Shown here: positions 8,501 through 16,300 of the stretch, piece after piece
How positions within the stretch are numbered: position 1 is the first letter of the stretch
Layout of the letters: the number at the start of each line of letters is the position of its first letter
From: JAIROC01 sp031553535
GTDB lineage: Bacteria; Bacteroidota; Bacteroidia; Bacteroidales; WCHB1-69
Assembly: GCA_031553535.1 (NCBI GenBank)
Contig: JAVBLM010000014.1
Span: 1 to 64,000 of the forward strand
DNA length: 64,000 nt
Reading direction: 5' to 3'
Notes under the pieces: generated by a model
Told to the model about the DNA's origin: nothing
The model's database searches: none
The model's input: the letters and a program-made list of their open reading frames with translations, nothing else
Position numbers and translations under genes: made by a program

Positions 8501-10677
8501 TGCTAACTATTATGGATTCTACCTATATTCAGTTTATTCCTAACGACAGTGTATGGAATTCGGATTATAATCTGAGCATTTTATCTATAGAAAAATTAGT
8601 TGCCGACAGTGTCTTATGTTCAGGAGATTATGGGCCGGTACAAATCATTTTGGCAAATACAGGAAGCTATGATTATGATTTCTCTGTAAATCCCATAACA
8701 TTGGGAGTAGAGGTTACGAACCCCATTCCATTCTATAAAGACAGTATTTTAAATACGGGAAGTTTGCTATCCGGTCAAAGCATGCTGATAGAGTTAACGG
8801 ATGAATTGCCTATTATCATCGCAGGTCAATACGATGTAAAGGCATGGTTAAATAGTGGGATAGATGTCGTCCCATACGATGATACATTGACCATGTATTA
8901 TGTATCCGGCAAATTCGGTTTACCTGTAGATGAAAATTTCAGTTCTTCCGAACTTCCTTTGATTTTCGAATCTAAGGGAAATACAAACAACATTTGGAAT
9001 GTCATTTCTCAAGGCACAGGAACAGATACGGTAGTTAAACCGCAACAAGGCACAGGAATGCTTGCCTTTTCGGGGACTCCGGGAGCCATATCCACTTTAT
9101 TTACCCGCCAATTGGATTTAAGCCGTGCTATTCAACCATCGCTAACTTTTTGGTACTTCCACGATACCATTCCTTGTGATGATTATACGAATGTCCGCAT
9201 TACGGTAGATGGCGGATCTTATACTACATTACTGTCTCTTAGTAAATATAATCCGGTTTATGGATGGAAAGAATACAATCTTGATTTACCGACATTTGCT
9301 ATAAACCAGTGTGTGATTTTGATTTTTGATGCTATGGAATCCCTTAATGGGGATGTCACTCAATACATCGACCGCATTCGAATAACAGCAAAACAGGAAA
9401 TCGCAATAACAGACATCTTTATAGAAGATCTTTCCGTATGTAGCCTGGAAAATAAAGAATGGAAAGTAGTATTGAGTAATAAAACAGCACCGGCTTTAGA
9501 TTATAGTATTGCTCCCGTTGCTGTTACCCTCGAGCTTGTAGGAACATCCTATAGTTTTACCGATACGGTAAGTTCCGGTATCCTTAATGGCTTTTCTTCC
9601 GATACGTTAACGTTAGCCTCCGATTTTGATCTTGCTCCGGGAAGATATGTAGCGAAAGCATCTATTTCATCTATTTTCGGAGAAGCGTTTTTGGATACTA
9701 TTATTATTAACCCTGCCTTATCGGTTGCTATCAAACCTATTAGTGGAAGGATAAACGACTGTGCATCTGCCAACATTACAGTAGGGCAACAGGTAGTTGT
9801 TAAAAATACCGGAAATATGAGTTTATCGGGGATTAATCTATACATGGATATTACATCAGCATCTTATACATTCTCTACAACGAGTTCTATTCCGGGAACA
9901 CTTTTACCCGGTGATTCCATAACGCATACTTTTGATGACTTTATCACCCCTTGGGATCCTACTTATTATGTTAATGTAGTAGCTTCTTTAGGTTGCGATT
10001 CCGTATTGGTACATGCGGGATCAGCAGTAACGGAATGCGTGGATATAGAAGATTTATATATATTGAATATAAATAATCCATCCGGAGATGAAGACAAAGT
10101 AGGTGAAGAAGTAAATATCGCGGCTACAATCACAAACAGAAGTGATATTAATGCACATAACAATATCAACATATATGCAGAAATAAGGACGATGGGAGGA
10201 GAATTGATTCATCGTCTTGAGGAAAACATTTCATATATCGGGTTTGAAGACGCTGCTTTACATAGTTTCCGCGAAGTGCATACAATACCGGCAGATACAG
10301 CATATATGATTAAAGTATATATAGAAAATAGGGATAATTATGCCTACAATGATACTATGACCATTATCCGTAAGACGGATTATAGAGATATAAATGGAAT
10401 AGAAAGAAAAACCGGCATAAGTATCAGCATGAGCCAGAATATTCCCAATCCTGCTAATAGCAATACAATAATAAGGTATACTATTCCTGAATCAGGCGAG
10501 GTTATTTTCCGTATTCATAGTATGAATGGTCAATTATTGTATAATAAGGCAGCAAAATCGGAGTCCGGGACAAACAGTATAGAGATCAATACCTCTACCC
10601 TATCAGCAGGAATTTATGTCTATTCAATGGAATTCAATGGGCAACGGATTACAAAGAGAATGAGCATTAAACGATAA
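2572..10677 (+). CDS. Giant protein A: T9SS-secreted multidomain beta-helix / Ig-like surface protein
   Basis: This 2701-residue protein has a signal peptide (MKKNFVLSTLLLLCIPYIYG, so the ATG at 2596 is an equally likely start). A choice-of-anchor-J-like jelly roll (about 30-215; SWWKEEVFDL, YGWLLDNFE) comes first, then four nearly identical 101-residue Ig-like repeats (228-631). Two copies of an unnamed beta domain (about 637-822 and 1040-1222; WSR, LVYWI, RPxxRFY) alternate with CARDB-like and Ig-like domains. One right-handed beta-helix module (about 1336-1780) follows, with a Cys-containing entry (GTSSSAQFETISDAL, CGMSDKAILEL). Then come CARDB-like and Ig-like domains, a second jelly roll (about 2115-2275), CARDB-like domains and a T9SS type A sorting domain (about 2617-2701; NIPNPA, TIIRYTIPESG, GQRITKRMSIKR). 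The architecture suggests an adhesin-like exoprotein exported through Sec and T9SS. No catalytic motif was recognised. R1 lies directly upstream and a terminator directly downstream. Confidence 0.85.
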   Translation: MFNKKIKQMKKNFVLSTLLLLCIPYIYGQSSIMTITENFDGNTVPFTSIPANAWSTHTAYAMSFPNSYRSKVPTYSGDTVILETPNYIIDQYPYVRLRFNHICKISPSDIARVEYRINMGSVMGAWQPIPRNAYMSSSTNYALSTRFNAASYSDWQANDSLAIPAASWWKEEVFDLSHYVGGVSSANVQFRFLLIHGSVEGTQISYGWLLDNFEIKATYHELNLPAVAFLAPFVKDTIYNGGPYDIYAKVATRTSAPIEQPSLIYTAVNSQATTTDTILMVNVQGDSLWKATIPPSFLNTKVSYSIRGKDSTGNSEIASSWYIINQRAELVAPFVKDTIYNGGPWNITAKIKPRTSAHIDPPSLIYTAVNSRETITDTIPMTNISGDSLWQATIPEFFAGTKVSYSVIDKDTIGNYSAASSWYVINQHLELLAPFVKDTIYTGGPCIINAKIKPRTSAHINPPSLIYSAVNNRWTITDTIPMTNVRGDSLWRATIPEFFVGTKVSYSVINRDTVGNSIAASSWYVINQHLELLAPFVMDTVYSTGPFSIHAKAIPKTSAHIKPPSLIYTAVNNQETVTDTIAMTNTTGDSLWEASIPQFVFDTKVSYSVAVEDTVGNYFTTSSWYMIKQPTAVPSGFKYAGDTNSTDGTDWVPYTPGYDYSWSRALVLASEIDLAKQGGLITSIAYFPTFYDRTLPMSNQSLYFKAVEDESITTNSYIEPLADGATLVWQGTISPPQVNQWMDIELNSSFMLPSNSNLLVYWINNDGIWEGEASWKCTSFPEDMIVENEGDENFPTSNGYLDSYRPNMRFYVIGNMVIDYSTAINSIDIADTIFISPDILQTPIVSTIKNKGTLDLDSALVSYSINSSTPTYSTLYFNPALPSESLFQDTIAYYTPRINQFDTIVIKIELPNGEYDVNEWDDELTKIVYGACDIQMSFVNPITDTIYKAGPFDIAAQIASLSSAAIGNVSLYVQTIESGNTEYDMIPMLLDPSDNLFKCVIPAIYSGGDIFYSITLTDFKGNMVTIANNFHVQYLGEDPGYVIIGERTSTRGNNPYAQNYDYGWSRNLYLGSEINPASTGKVITSLAWSVESKAAMTRSPQSCYLKAVPDTSITSDAWENPVLNGSTLVWRGSLRADTGWNEINFNKPFVLPKGQNLMVYWIDSTGASNSMSIFRFHSSLTVNDMAVYDCEDDMFPRHSYSENGSLGKNRPDIRFYIHLMDNEPDSNAVALNSILIPSHVNTGTSVDVKVVIENTGLKDLDSCRIYWKRNGVQQPPLPYYLYNNGPLEREATDTVFIGSYVSVSGQKDEIEVWVSMPNGVIDTATYDDTLRIRSTTCGNTPFSGNILIGTSSSAQFETISDALSTIAFCGMSDKAILELEDGYYPEDIDFTILNDLLTVTDTIELRSLSGNATDVTVESRKCVVRLGSSNNITLKNITLNVIGEGFGIYLTDSCNNIEINGCTINLDTTIAKMLTNGTTHVGICKFNDSKSAHNVRILNNTVTGGYNAVYLYGGPTSGNHGTGWVLDSNTIRNAYSNGVFMYYTDIHSISNNTVISMSDANFVNNSWIGFMLNYCNAGIIGNNRINALKHPFLLYPRAMIFTNLNSNTIPAKIYNNEILMSKAGTLSQSIFTFTSSSADIYHNSIYIKEVGESRCYAMDIYTTYPTNIRNNNVVMTNSRTISINDVSIISDYNNFHTGGSVFGYYRGTEVANFASWKTTSGKDANSFNVLPLFTDINMNMEISDSWVVFCPRIPDVPRDINGNVRTTTTLMGAYTVTQQFPNPEAVIELHNWSTENIVNQVTPVEVLITNLSSQPLEEVVFEWTLNGGAPVSYTWNAPTALPFLGQEVITVGSFPVSAINDVKAWITTLNTSTTFMLADTLYAHSEIKPLAEFVAPFVGDTISSLSFDVHTLIRPYTGATVINPRMNLQTIVNDSIVLYDTIDMLFEDGIWITHVPKQSYYSTVIYSLMLSDTINNMLTIMDSTYIQFIPNDSVWNSDYNLSILSIEKLVADSVLCSGDYGPVQIILANTGSYDYDFSVNPITLGVEVTNPIPFYKDSILNTGSLLSGQSMLIELTDELPIIIAGQYDVKAWLNSGIDVVPYDDTLTMYYVSGKFGLPVDENFSSSELPLIFESKGNTNNIWNVISQGTGTDTVVKPQQGTGMLAFSGTPGAISTLFTRQLDLSRAIQPSLTFWYFHDTIPCDDYTNVRITVDGGSYTTLLSLSKYNPVYGWKEYNLDLPTFAINQCVILIFDAMESLNGDVTQYIDRIRITAKQEIAITDIFIEDLSVCSLENKEWKVVLSNKTAPALDYSIAPVAVTLELVGTSYSFTDTVSSGILNGFSSDTLTLASDFDLAPGRYVAKASISSIFGEAFLDTIIINPALSVAIKPISGRINDCASANITVGQQVVVKNTGNMSLSGINLYMDITSASYTFSTTSSIPGTLLPGDSITHTFDDFITPWDPTYYVNVVASLGCDSVLVHAGSAVTECVDIEDLYILNINNPSGDEDKVGEEVNIAATITNRSDINAHNNINIYAEIRTMGGELIHRLEENISYIGFEDAALHSFREVHTIPADTAYMIKVYIENRDNYAYNDTMTIIRKTDYRDINGIERKTGISISMSQNIPNPANSNTIIRYTIPESGEVIFRIHSMNGQLLYNKAAKSESGTNSIEINTSTLSAGIYVYSMEFNGQRITKRMSIKR
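3253..4464 (+). repeat. Four exact-period 303-bp Ig-domain repeats inside gene A
   Basis: Units start at 3253, 3556, 3859 and 4162, exactly 303 bp (101 codons) apart. Each encodes an Ig-like domain beginning near LLAPFVKDTIY, with TSAHIxPPSLIYxAVN in the middle and KVSYSV near the end. The constant phase and high similarity indicate recent tandem duplication. Giant gene B has a single corresponding domain. Confidence 0.85.
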
Positions 10678-10699
10678 AATCTTTTTCATAATTCATTTA

Positions 10700-10724
10700 G
10701 GCTGCCACCCGGCAGCCTTTTTTA
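10700..10724 (+). terminator. Terminator of giant gene A
   Basis: The stem GGCTGCC / GGCAGCC with loop ACCC is followed by six T, 23 bp after the stop codon of gene A. It is identical to the terminator after gene B. Confidence 0.85.
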
Positions 10725-10956
10725 TTTGCAAAAGTCCGAGCATCTATAGTCATTTCCTTATTTTACTGATGGTTTGATGCAAGAATAATCTCAGGGAAAT
10801 CACTGCCATAATACCGGATATTTTCCGGCAGAGACTATCAAGCAAGTATAGTAATATATTTCTAACTTGCAATAATCTATTGATAATAAAAAAAGTATAT
10901 ACTTACCATGTGAATCCAAGGGATAAATAAAAAATGAACATAATTTATGGTCTGCC

Positions 10957-11025
10957 CACACTTATAGGTGTGGATTGTCCATACTTATAGGTGTGTGCAG
11001 TCCACACCTATAAGTGTGGACTGTC
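10957..11025. repeat. 23-nt-period palindromic array 2 (3 units)
   Basis: Three 16-nt near-palindromic cores start at 10957, 10980 and 11003, exactly 23 nt apart with 7-nt spacers. The first is CACACTTATAGGTGTG, the second differs by one base, and the third is its exact reverse complement CACACCTATAAGTGTG. The array lies between the gene A terminator and R2. A sequence CATGTGAATCCAAGG just before it resembles the one before array 1. The remainder of the ~600-bp gap holds only a small hairpin near 11071-11087. Confidence 0.75.
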
Positions 11026-11289
11026 CGTTCGCTTGCTATTGTTCCACATGATTAGGATGGAGTTATTCACTCCCCTGTAAGGGAGGTCTTCACTCGTATG
11101 CTTGTGAACCGTTCACAAAATAAATCTTTTCTTAAAGAGACAAATAAATAGAGGAATTCAATTAATCGTGAAGCAAATAAGATCATTATAAGAGTAATGC
11201 TAAGCGGATTACTGTTAAAAAATAACCATAGATCGTGATGTATTTATTTAGATGTCGAATCCGATGAAATTCAATGGACTGCTATTTTG

Positions 11290-11314
11290 TTGTTAATTTT
11301 TTATTATATTTGTA
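11290..11314 (+). promoter_or_regulatory. Promoter block of regulator R2
   Basis: These 25 nt are identical to 607-631 before R1 and include the -7 box TATATTTG (11305-11312), 38 bp before the preferred R2 start codon. Confidence 0.6.
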
Positions 11315-11350
11315 CTTTATTTATTGCTTTATTTTCAAATCTACTACGAT

Positions 11351-13111
11351 ATGATGAAAAAGAGATCTTTTTACAAAATCATTCTTTTGTTTTTACTATT
11401 TTCCATCTATGGAATAGAATATGTTAATGCCAATACAAAAGAATATTGCGAGCAACTCTTAAAACTAGCGGAAGATGAAAGAGTAAAGATGGATTATGCC
11501 AAGGCATTGGAATATTTAACGGAAGTGAAAATGTTGGCGGAGCAAAATAATTGGCTTGATATAAAAAGGCAATCCGTCGGAAGAATGGCTTTTGTTTATG
11601 CCGATATGATGGATTATGATAAAGCAATGGAATATCACATCGAATCATATAATATATCCATACAACTCTCAAGCAAAGAGGGTGAGCTAACAGCATTGAA
11701 TAATATTGGCTTGATGTGCTTTGAAAGTGGAAAAATGCAAGAATGCTGGAAATATGGAGAGAAGGCCTATAATATTGCTGTCGAATTAAATGACAGTTTG
11801 CGGATTGCACAACTTGCTATTAATTTAGCCTCTTTAGCCAATATTACAGATAATATTCCGCTCTCGGAAAAATATATACAAATAGCTTCCAATATGCTGG
11901 GAAATGAGAGTGAATTCTGGGAGTTCGTTTATATTGAGCTGGTTATGATTGACAACTTTTTTAAAAAAGAAGAATATAATAAAGCTGAACTATTAGCATT
12001 GACTGTACTTAAAAACTTGCAAAATATCGAATACGAATCTGAGAAATTTCAGAAAAAAGCATATAAAAACATAAAGCCTAGCCTTCTGATCCGGCTTTCA
12101 ACAATCTACGAAAAGAAAAACGATCTGGATAAAGCGATCTCCTATGCTCAACAAGCGTTATATTACGATCCGACATTAAAAGAAGAAATAGAAATATATG
12201 AACAATTATCTGTACTTTTCAGAGCAAAAAATGCATTTGATTCTGCTTTTGCATACAAAGATTCTGTTCTTATAAAAAAAGACGCATTATCTAAAATAAT
12301 AAACAATAATAATCTGGAAAGCAATCGTATTAAATTCGATTTACTCAATTCTGAAAAAGAACTGGCAGAAAACAAAGCAAAACAAAAAGCCGAACGTACC
12401 CTGTTTATTGTTATTTTTATTGGTGTATTTGTACTTTTACTTGTATTATTTTGGATATTCCGTTTGAAGTCTATAAAGAATAAACAGCAAAAAACAATTG
12501 AGCTGGAAAAAGAAAAGAACGAAAAACTGTTGTTGTTTCAACAACTCAGAGAGCAAGAAACGATCGCTTTGTTAGAACAGGAACGATTAAACAATGAAAA
12601 ATTATTACTTGAAGAGAAGTTACAAAAACAAGAGACATTGGCTTTATTGGAACAAGAACGTTTGAATAACGAAATAGAAGCCAAAAACAGCCAACTTACT
12701 GCAAAGATTTTATCTCATTCAAACAGATATGAATGGATCAAAGAAATACTTGAATCTCTTTTGGAAATTCCGGATAACTCAAGAAATTCCACCCTAGAGT
12801 CGATTATCCGGAAATTAAAACTTGAATTGACAGGCTCGGTGGAATGGAATAACTTTTTAACCCATTTTGAGCAAATGAACTCTTTATTATTGTCCTCAAT
12901 AAAAAAGATGCATCCGGATTTAAACGCAAATGACATACAATTGCTTGCCTGCATATATTTGGATCTGGACACAAAAAAAACAACTTATCTATTAAATATC
13001 TCGAATGTGGCATACCTAAAGAAAAAACAACGCCTTGCCGGGAAAATGGGATTAAAGGTATCGGAACTTCACAATTATTTAAAAAATATTGCAACGGCAT
13101 CTTCTTTATAA
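11351..13111 (+). CDS. R2: TPR-containing membrane-bound regulator with divergent HTH
   Basis: This protein has about 586 residues from the ATG at 11351; an ATG follows immediately at 11354, and an upstream in-frame TTG at 11324 is less likely because it lies only 12 bp after the -7 box. It has the same plan as R1: N-terminal hydrophobic signal or anchor segment, TPR region, a transmembrane helix (TLFIVIFIGVFVLLLVLFWI), a coiled coil carrying two copies of a 26-residue ERLNNEKLLLEEKL-type unit, and a C-terminal HTH-like region. In that region the usual TKEIASLLNIS is replaced by TKKTTYLLNISNVAYLKKK, so DNA recognition may have changed or been lost. It ends 270 bp before giant gene B, its presumed target, which is itself frameshifted. 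The family call is firm; activity is uncertain. Confidence 0.8.
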   Translation: MMKKRSFYKIILLFLLFSIYGIEYVNANTKEYCEQLLKLAEDERVKMDYAKALEYLTEVKMLAEQNNWLDIKRQSVGRMAFVYADMMDYDKAMEYHIESYNISIQLSSKEGELTALNNIGLMCFESGKMQECWKYGEKAYNIAVELNDSLRIAQLAINLASLANITDNIPLSEKYIQIASNMLGNESEFWEFVYIELVMIDNFFKKEEYNKAELLALTVLKNLQNIEYESEKFQKKAYKNIKPSLLIRLSTIYEKKNDLDKAISYAQQALYYDPTLKEEIEIYEQLSVLFRAKNAFDSAFAYKDSVLIKKDALSKIINNNNLESNRIKFDLLNSEKELAENKAKQKAERTLFIVIFIGVFVLLLVLFWIFRLKSIKNKQQKTIELEKEKNEKLLLFQQLREQETIALLEQERLNNEKLLLEEKLQKQETLALLEQERLNNEIEAKNSQLTAKILSHSNRYEWIKEILESLLEIPDNSRNSTLESIIRKLKLELTGSVEWNNFLTHFEQMNSLLLSSIKKMHPDLNANDIQLLACIYLDLDTKKTTYLLNISNVAYLKKKQRLAGKMGLKVSELHNYLKNIATASSL

Positions 13112-13227
13112 ATCCGATTTTAAGATATTATTTTTACCTGATTAGTATTATAACGAAAATTGTCTTTGATTTGTCTCTCTCCGGTCTCTCCATTGTCTTG
13201 GCTATTCTCTGTGTAGATATTTCTATT

Positions 13228-13244
13228 TAATCTACTTTTGTTTT
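13228..13244 (+). promoter_or_regulatory. Promoter block of giant gene B
   Basis: A -7 box TACTTTTG (13233-13240) lies in TTAATCTACTTTTGTTTT, matching the block before gene A. It predicts a leader of about 135 nt containing a short ORF and hairpin. Confidence 0.45.
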
Positions 13245-13314
13245 GTCGTTTTTTAAAGTGAACAAATGAAAGAGAGTGTATAACAAACGATCAACGATAA
13301 AAAACGTCATTACT

Positions 13315-13359
13315 ATGAACAAGGCTGTGACCCTGCTCAGCAAAAGCAGGGAGATTTAA
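13315..13359 (+). promoter_or_regulatory. Leader mini-ORF with hairpin ahead of giant gene B
   Basis: A 14-codon ORF (MNKAVTLLSKSREI, ATG at 13315, TAA at 13357-13359) overlaps a hairpin CCCTGCT / AGCAGGG (13331-13351). An AGAAGGAGAAAG purine run follows, 8 bases before the gene B ATG, and is one of the few Shine-Dalgarno-like sequences in the window. The stretch is more GC-rich than its surroundings and has no counterpart before gene A. It may be a translational leader or attenuator; translation of the mini-ORF is unproven. Confidence 0.35.
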
Positions 13360-13381
13360 AATTAGAAGGAGAAAGATAATT

Positions 13382-16300
13382 ATGAAAACAAATGAGAACA
13401 AGTTTAACAAAAATATCAATCACATGAAAAAGTCTTTTATCTTTATTTTAGGAATCTTATTTTGTATTCCCATAAGTTATTGCCAAACAGGGATACGAAA
13501 TATTACTGAGAATTTTGATAATCCCAATTCTATAACCTTAACGGGAACTCCGGCTAAAGGATGGCGGATTGACAACAATTACTATGTAAGCTTCCCAAAT
13601 TCCTACAGGGGAATTGTTCCAAATGCAATACGTGATTCTATTGTCTTACAAACTCCTCCATACGATTTCACAGGAGTGTATTATGTTATAATGAGCTTTG
13701 ATCATATATGCAAGATATCACCTACGGATACTCTTCGCATTGAGTATAGAATAACCGGTCAGAGTTGGAAAAATATTCCGGTGGGGTCCTATCTGAGCAG
13801 TGCTATAAATTATGCCTCTGCGGGGTTTTCTGCTGCCAGCTATTATCATCAATGGCAAGCAAATGACAGTACTGCCATTCCTGATCAATCTTGGTGGAAG
13901 GAAGAAGTTTTTGATGTGTCAAGTCTTGTTAGCAACGCCCCTTCGGTGGAATTTCGATTTGTTCTCAAACGGGGTTTCGCTGAAGGTACGCAAGCTGCAT
14001 ACGGTTGGTTGATCGACAACTTTAATCTGCTGTTATCCCCACATGAATTGAGAGCTCCAACAGTAGAATTTATATCCCCCTTTGTTGATGATACGGTATA
14101 TTATACAGGCCCATGGGAAGTTAATGCAAAAGTAAAAACCAGAACAGCCGCGCGCATTGCTAATCCATGGCTCGTATATACAGTAACAAATAATACAGGT
14201 ATAAAAACAGATTCTGTGTTGATGACCAATATTGCCGGTGATTCTTTATGGAAAGCAAGTATTCCGCGACTTACTGCAGGATCGGAAGTCAGATACTCCA
14301 TAACAGGCAGAGATACAACAGGCAATCAAGCAGCAGATACATCATATTATTATATTAAACAACCGGAAAAAAGTGTTACCGGTTATGTTACAATAGGTAC
14401 GGGGACATCAAGTGATTATAATTGTCCGATTAATTTTTGGTCGAATTATAACTGGTCTCGTCAATTGTATTTTGCAGATGAATTTGATCAAAGTTCAAGG
14501 GGAGGACTAATTACTCGTTTAGCTTGGCAATATGCTCGTACAGCTTCTTTTATAAACACTAATCAAACTTGTTATTTCCGTGTAGTAGATGACGATAGCG
14601 TCACAAACACACGCTATGAAGACCCGCTTGCAACAGGAGCTATTCAGGTATGGAAGGGAACTTTATCGGCATCTACTTCGGGGTGGGTGGAGATAATATT
14701 GGACACTCCCTTTGAATTGCCTCCGGGAAAAAACTTGTTGGTTTATTGGCACAATCAAAGTGGAAGGATGTATGATGATTACATATCAAATGTATGGAGG
14801 TATACAAATACTTCGGTAAATTCTACGGCACATGCCTTTGCAGATAATAATTTCCCAACCACCGGCAATGCTGTTTTAGTTCAGGGAAGACCGAACGCGC
14901 GATTTTATATAATTGGTAACAGATTGGATACAAATTCTGTTGCTCTATTATCCATTGACAATCCAACGAAAGGCTCAATTACAGGAGGGACTCCCAATCC
15001 ACTTGTAATTACTATCCAGAACAAAGGAATAGCTAATTTAGATTCTGCAGTCGTTTATTGGACAGTGAACGGAGGAGATATCGATTCTGCCGTATGGAGA
15101 GGAAATTTGCCTTGGGGATTTAAACAACAAGATACCATTGGTTATTTTACTCCCGATGCAAATAAATTTGACACATTAACCCTTTGGGTTTCATTACCTA
15201 ATAGGCAAGTGGATTCTACAACACATGACGATACGTTAACTACTATTTTATATGGATGTTCCCAGCCTTTACCTGGGACACAACACATCGGTAATAGCGA
15301 CAAATTGGAAGAAGTGCTTCAGATGATCCGGGATTGTGGTGTAAATACAAATATTATACTGGAATTAGAAACAGGAACATATAAAAATATAGATTTCACC
15401 GATATTAGTATCCCTTTAGGAGGACATTCTTTAACAGTCACATCAGCAAGCGGCAATGCGGAAGATGTAATTATTCGTCCGTCTTCCGGTGCTGGAATTG
15501 TCTTGAATAATTCCAATAATATAACCCTAAAGGATATAACAGTAGATGCAAGAACAAGTAAATTGTATGCCATTCATTTTACAGGGGCATGCACGAATGT
15601 TGTTATCCGGGATTGCCGTTTACTTGGCGATACAGTAACTACCTCCACAGCACATACGGTTATTCATAAAGCATCCTCAACGGGTGTAGTAGACAGTATA
15701 TTCTTTCTTAATAATTTAATAGAAGGAGGGTATTACGGATTTTATTTTTATGGAGGAACGACAGATAATTATGGAACCCATGTTGTATTTGACAGCAATA
15801 CGGTGAGTCATTGGCATTATTCCGGTATAAATTCTTATTGTACAGATTTTATAAGTTGTTCGTATAATGCTGTTTTAAGTAGAACAGTGGAGGCATTCTG
15901 GATGCCTTATCCATTCCGTATTTCCTATGCAAATGGACCTATCATCAGTAATCGTATTATTCAACGCAGTGATGAAATTTCTTCTCCCCATTCTTTTTAT
16001 TTGGAAGAATATAATTCCAATTTTGCTACAGGGAAAGGGCTGGTTGCCAATAATGAGATAATTGCAACTGTTTGGGGATCTTATTATGGAATGTATATTG
16101 GAGCAAATACCAATGCCGATATTATTCATAATTCAATTCTTGTACGAGGAGATGGTGGAAGGGCCGTTTATATAGAGGATTCTCCAGGTACAAATTTGAC
16201 AGTGAAGAAGAATAATATTGTCATGGAAGGCGAAACATCGAATCCTGTATATTTGTCCGGAATAACATCTTTGAATCAATGGGATTTTGATTACAACAAT

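Noticed and set aside
10957..11025. 23-nt-period arrays considered as CRISPR arrays
   Set aside because: The 16-18 nt cores are shorter than usual CRISPR repeats, spacers would be only 5-7 nt, units drift and invert, and no cas gene is near.
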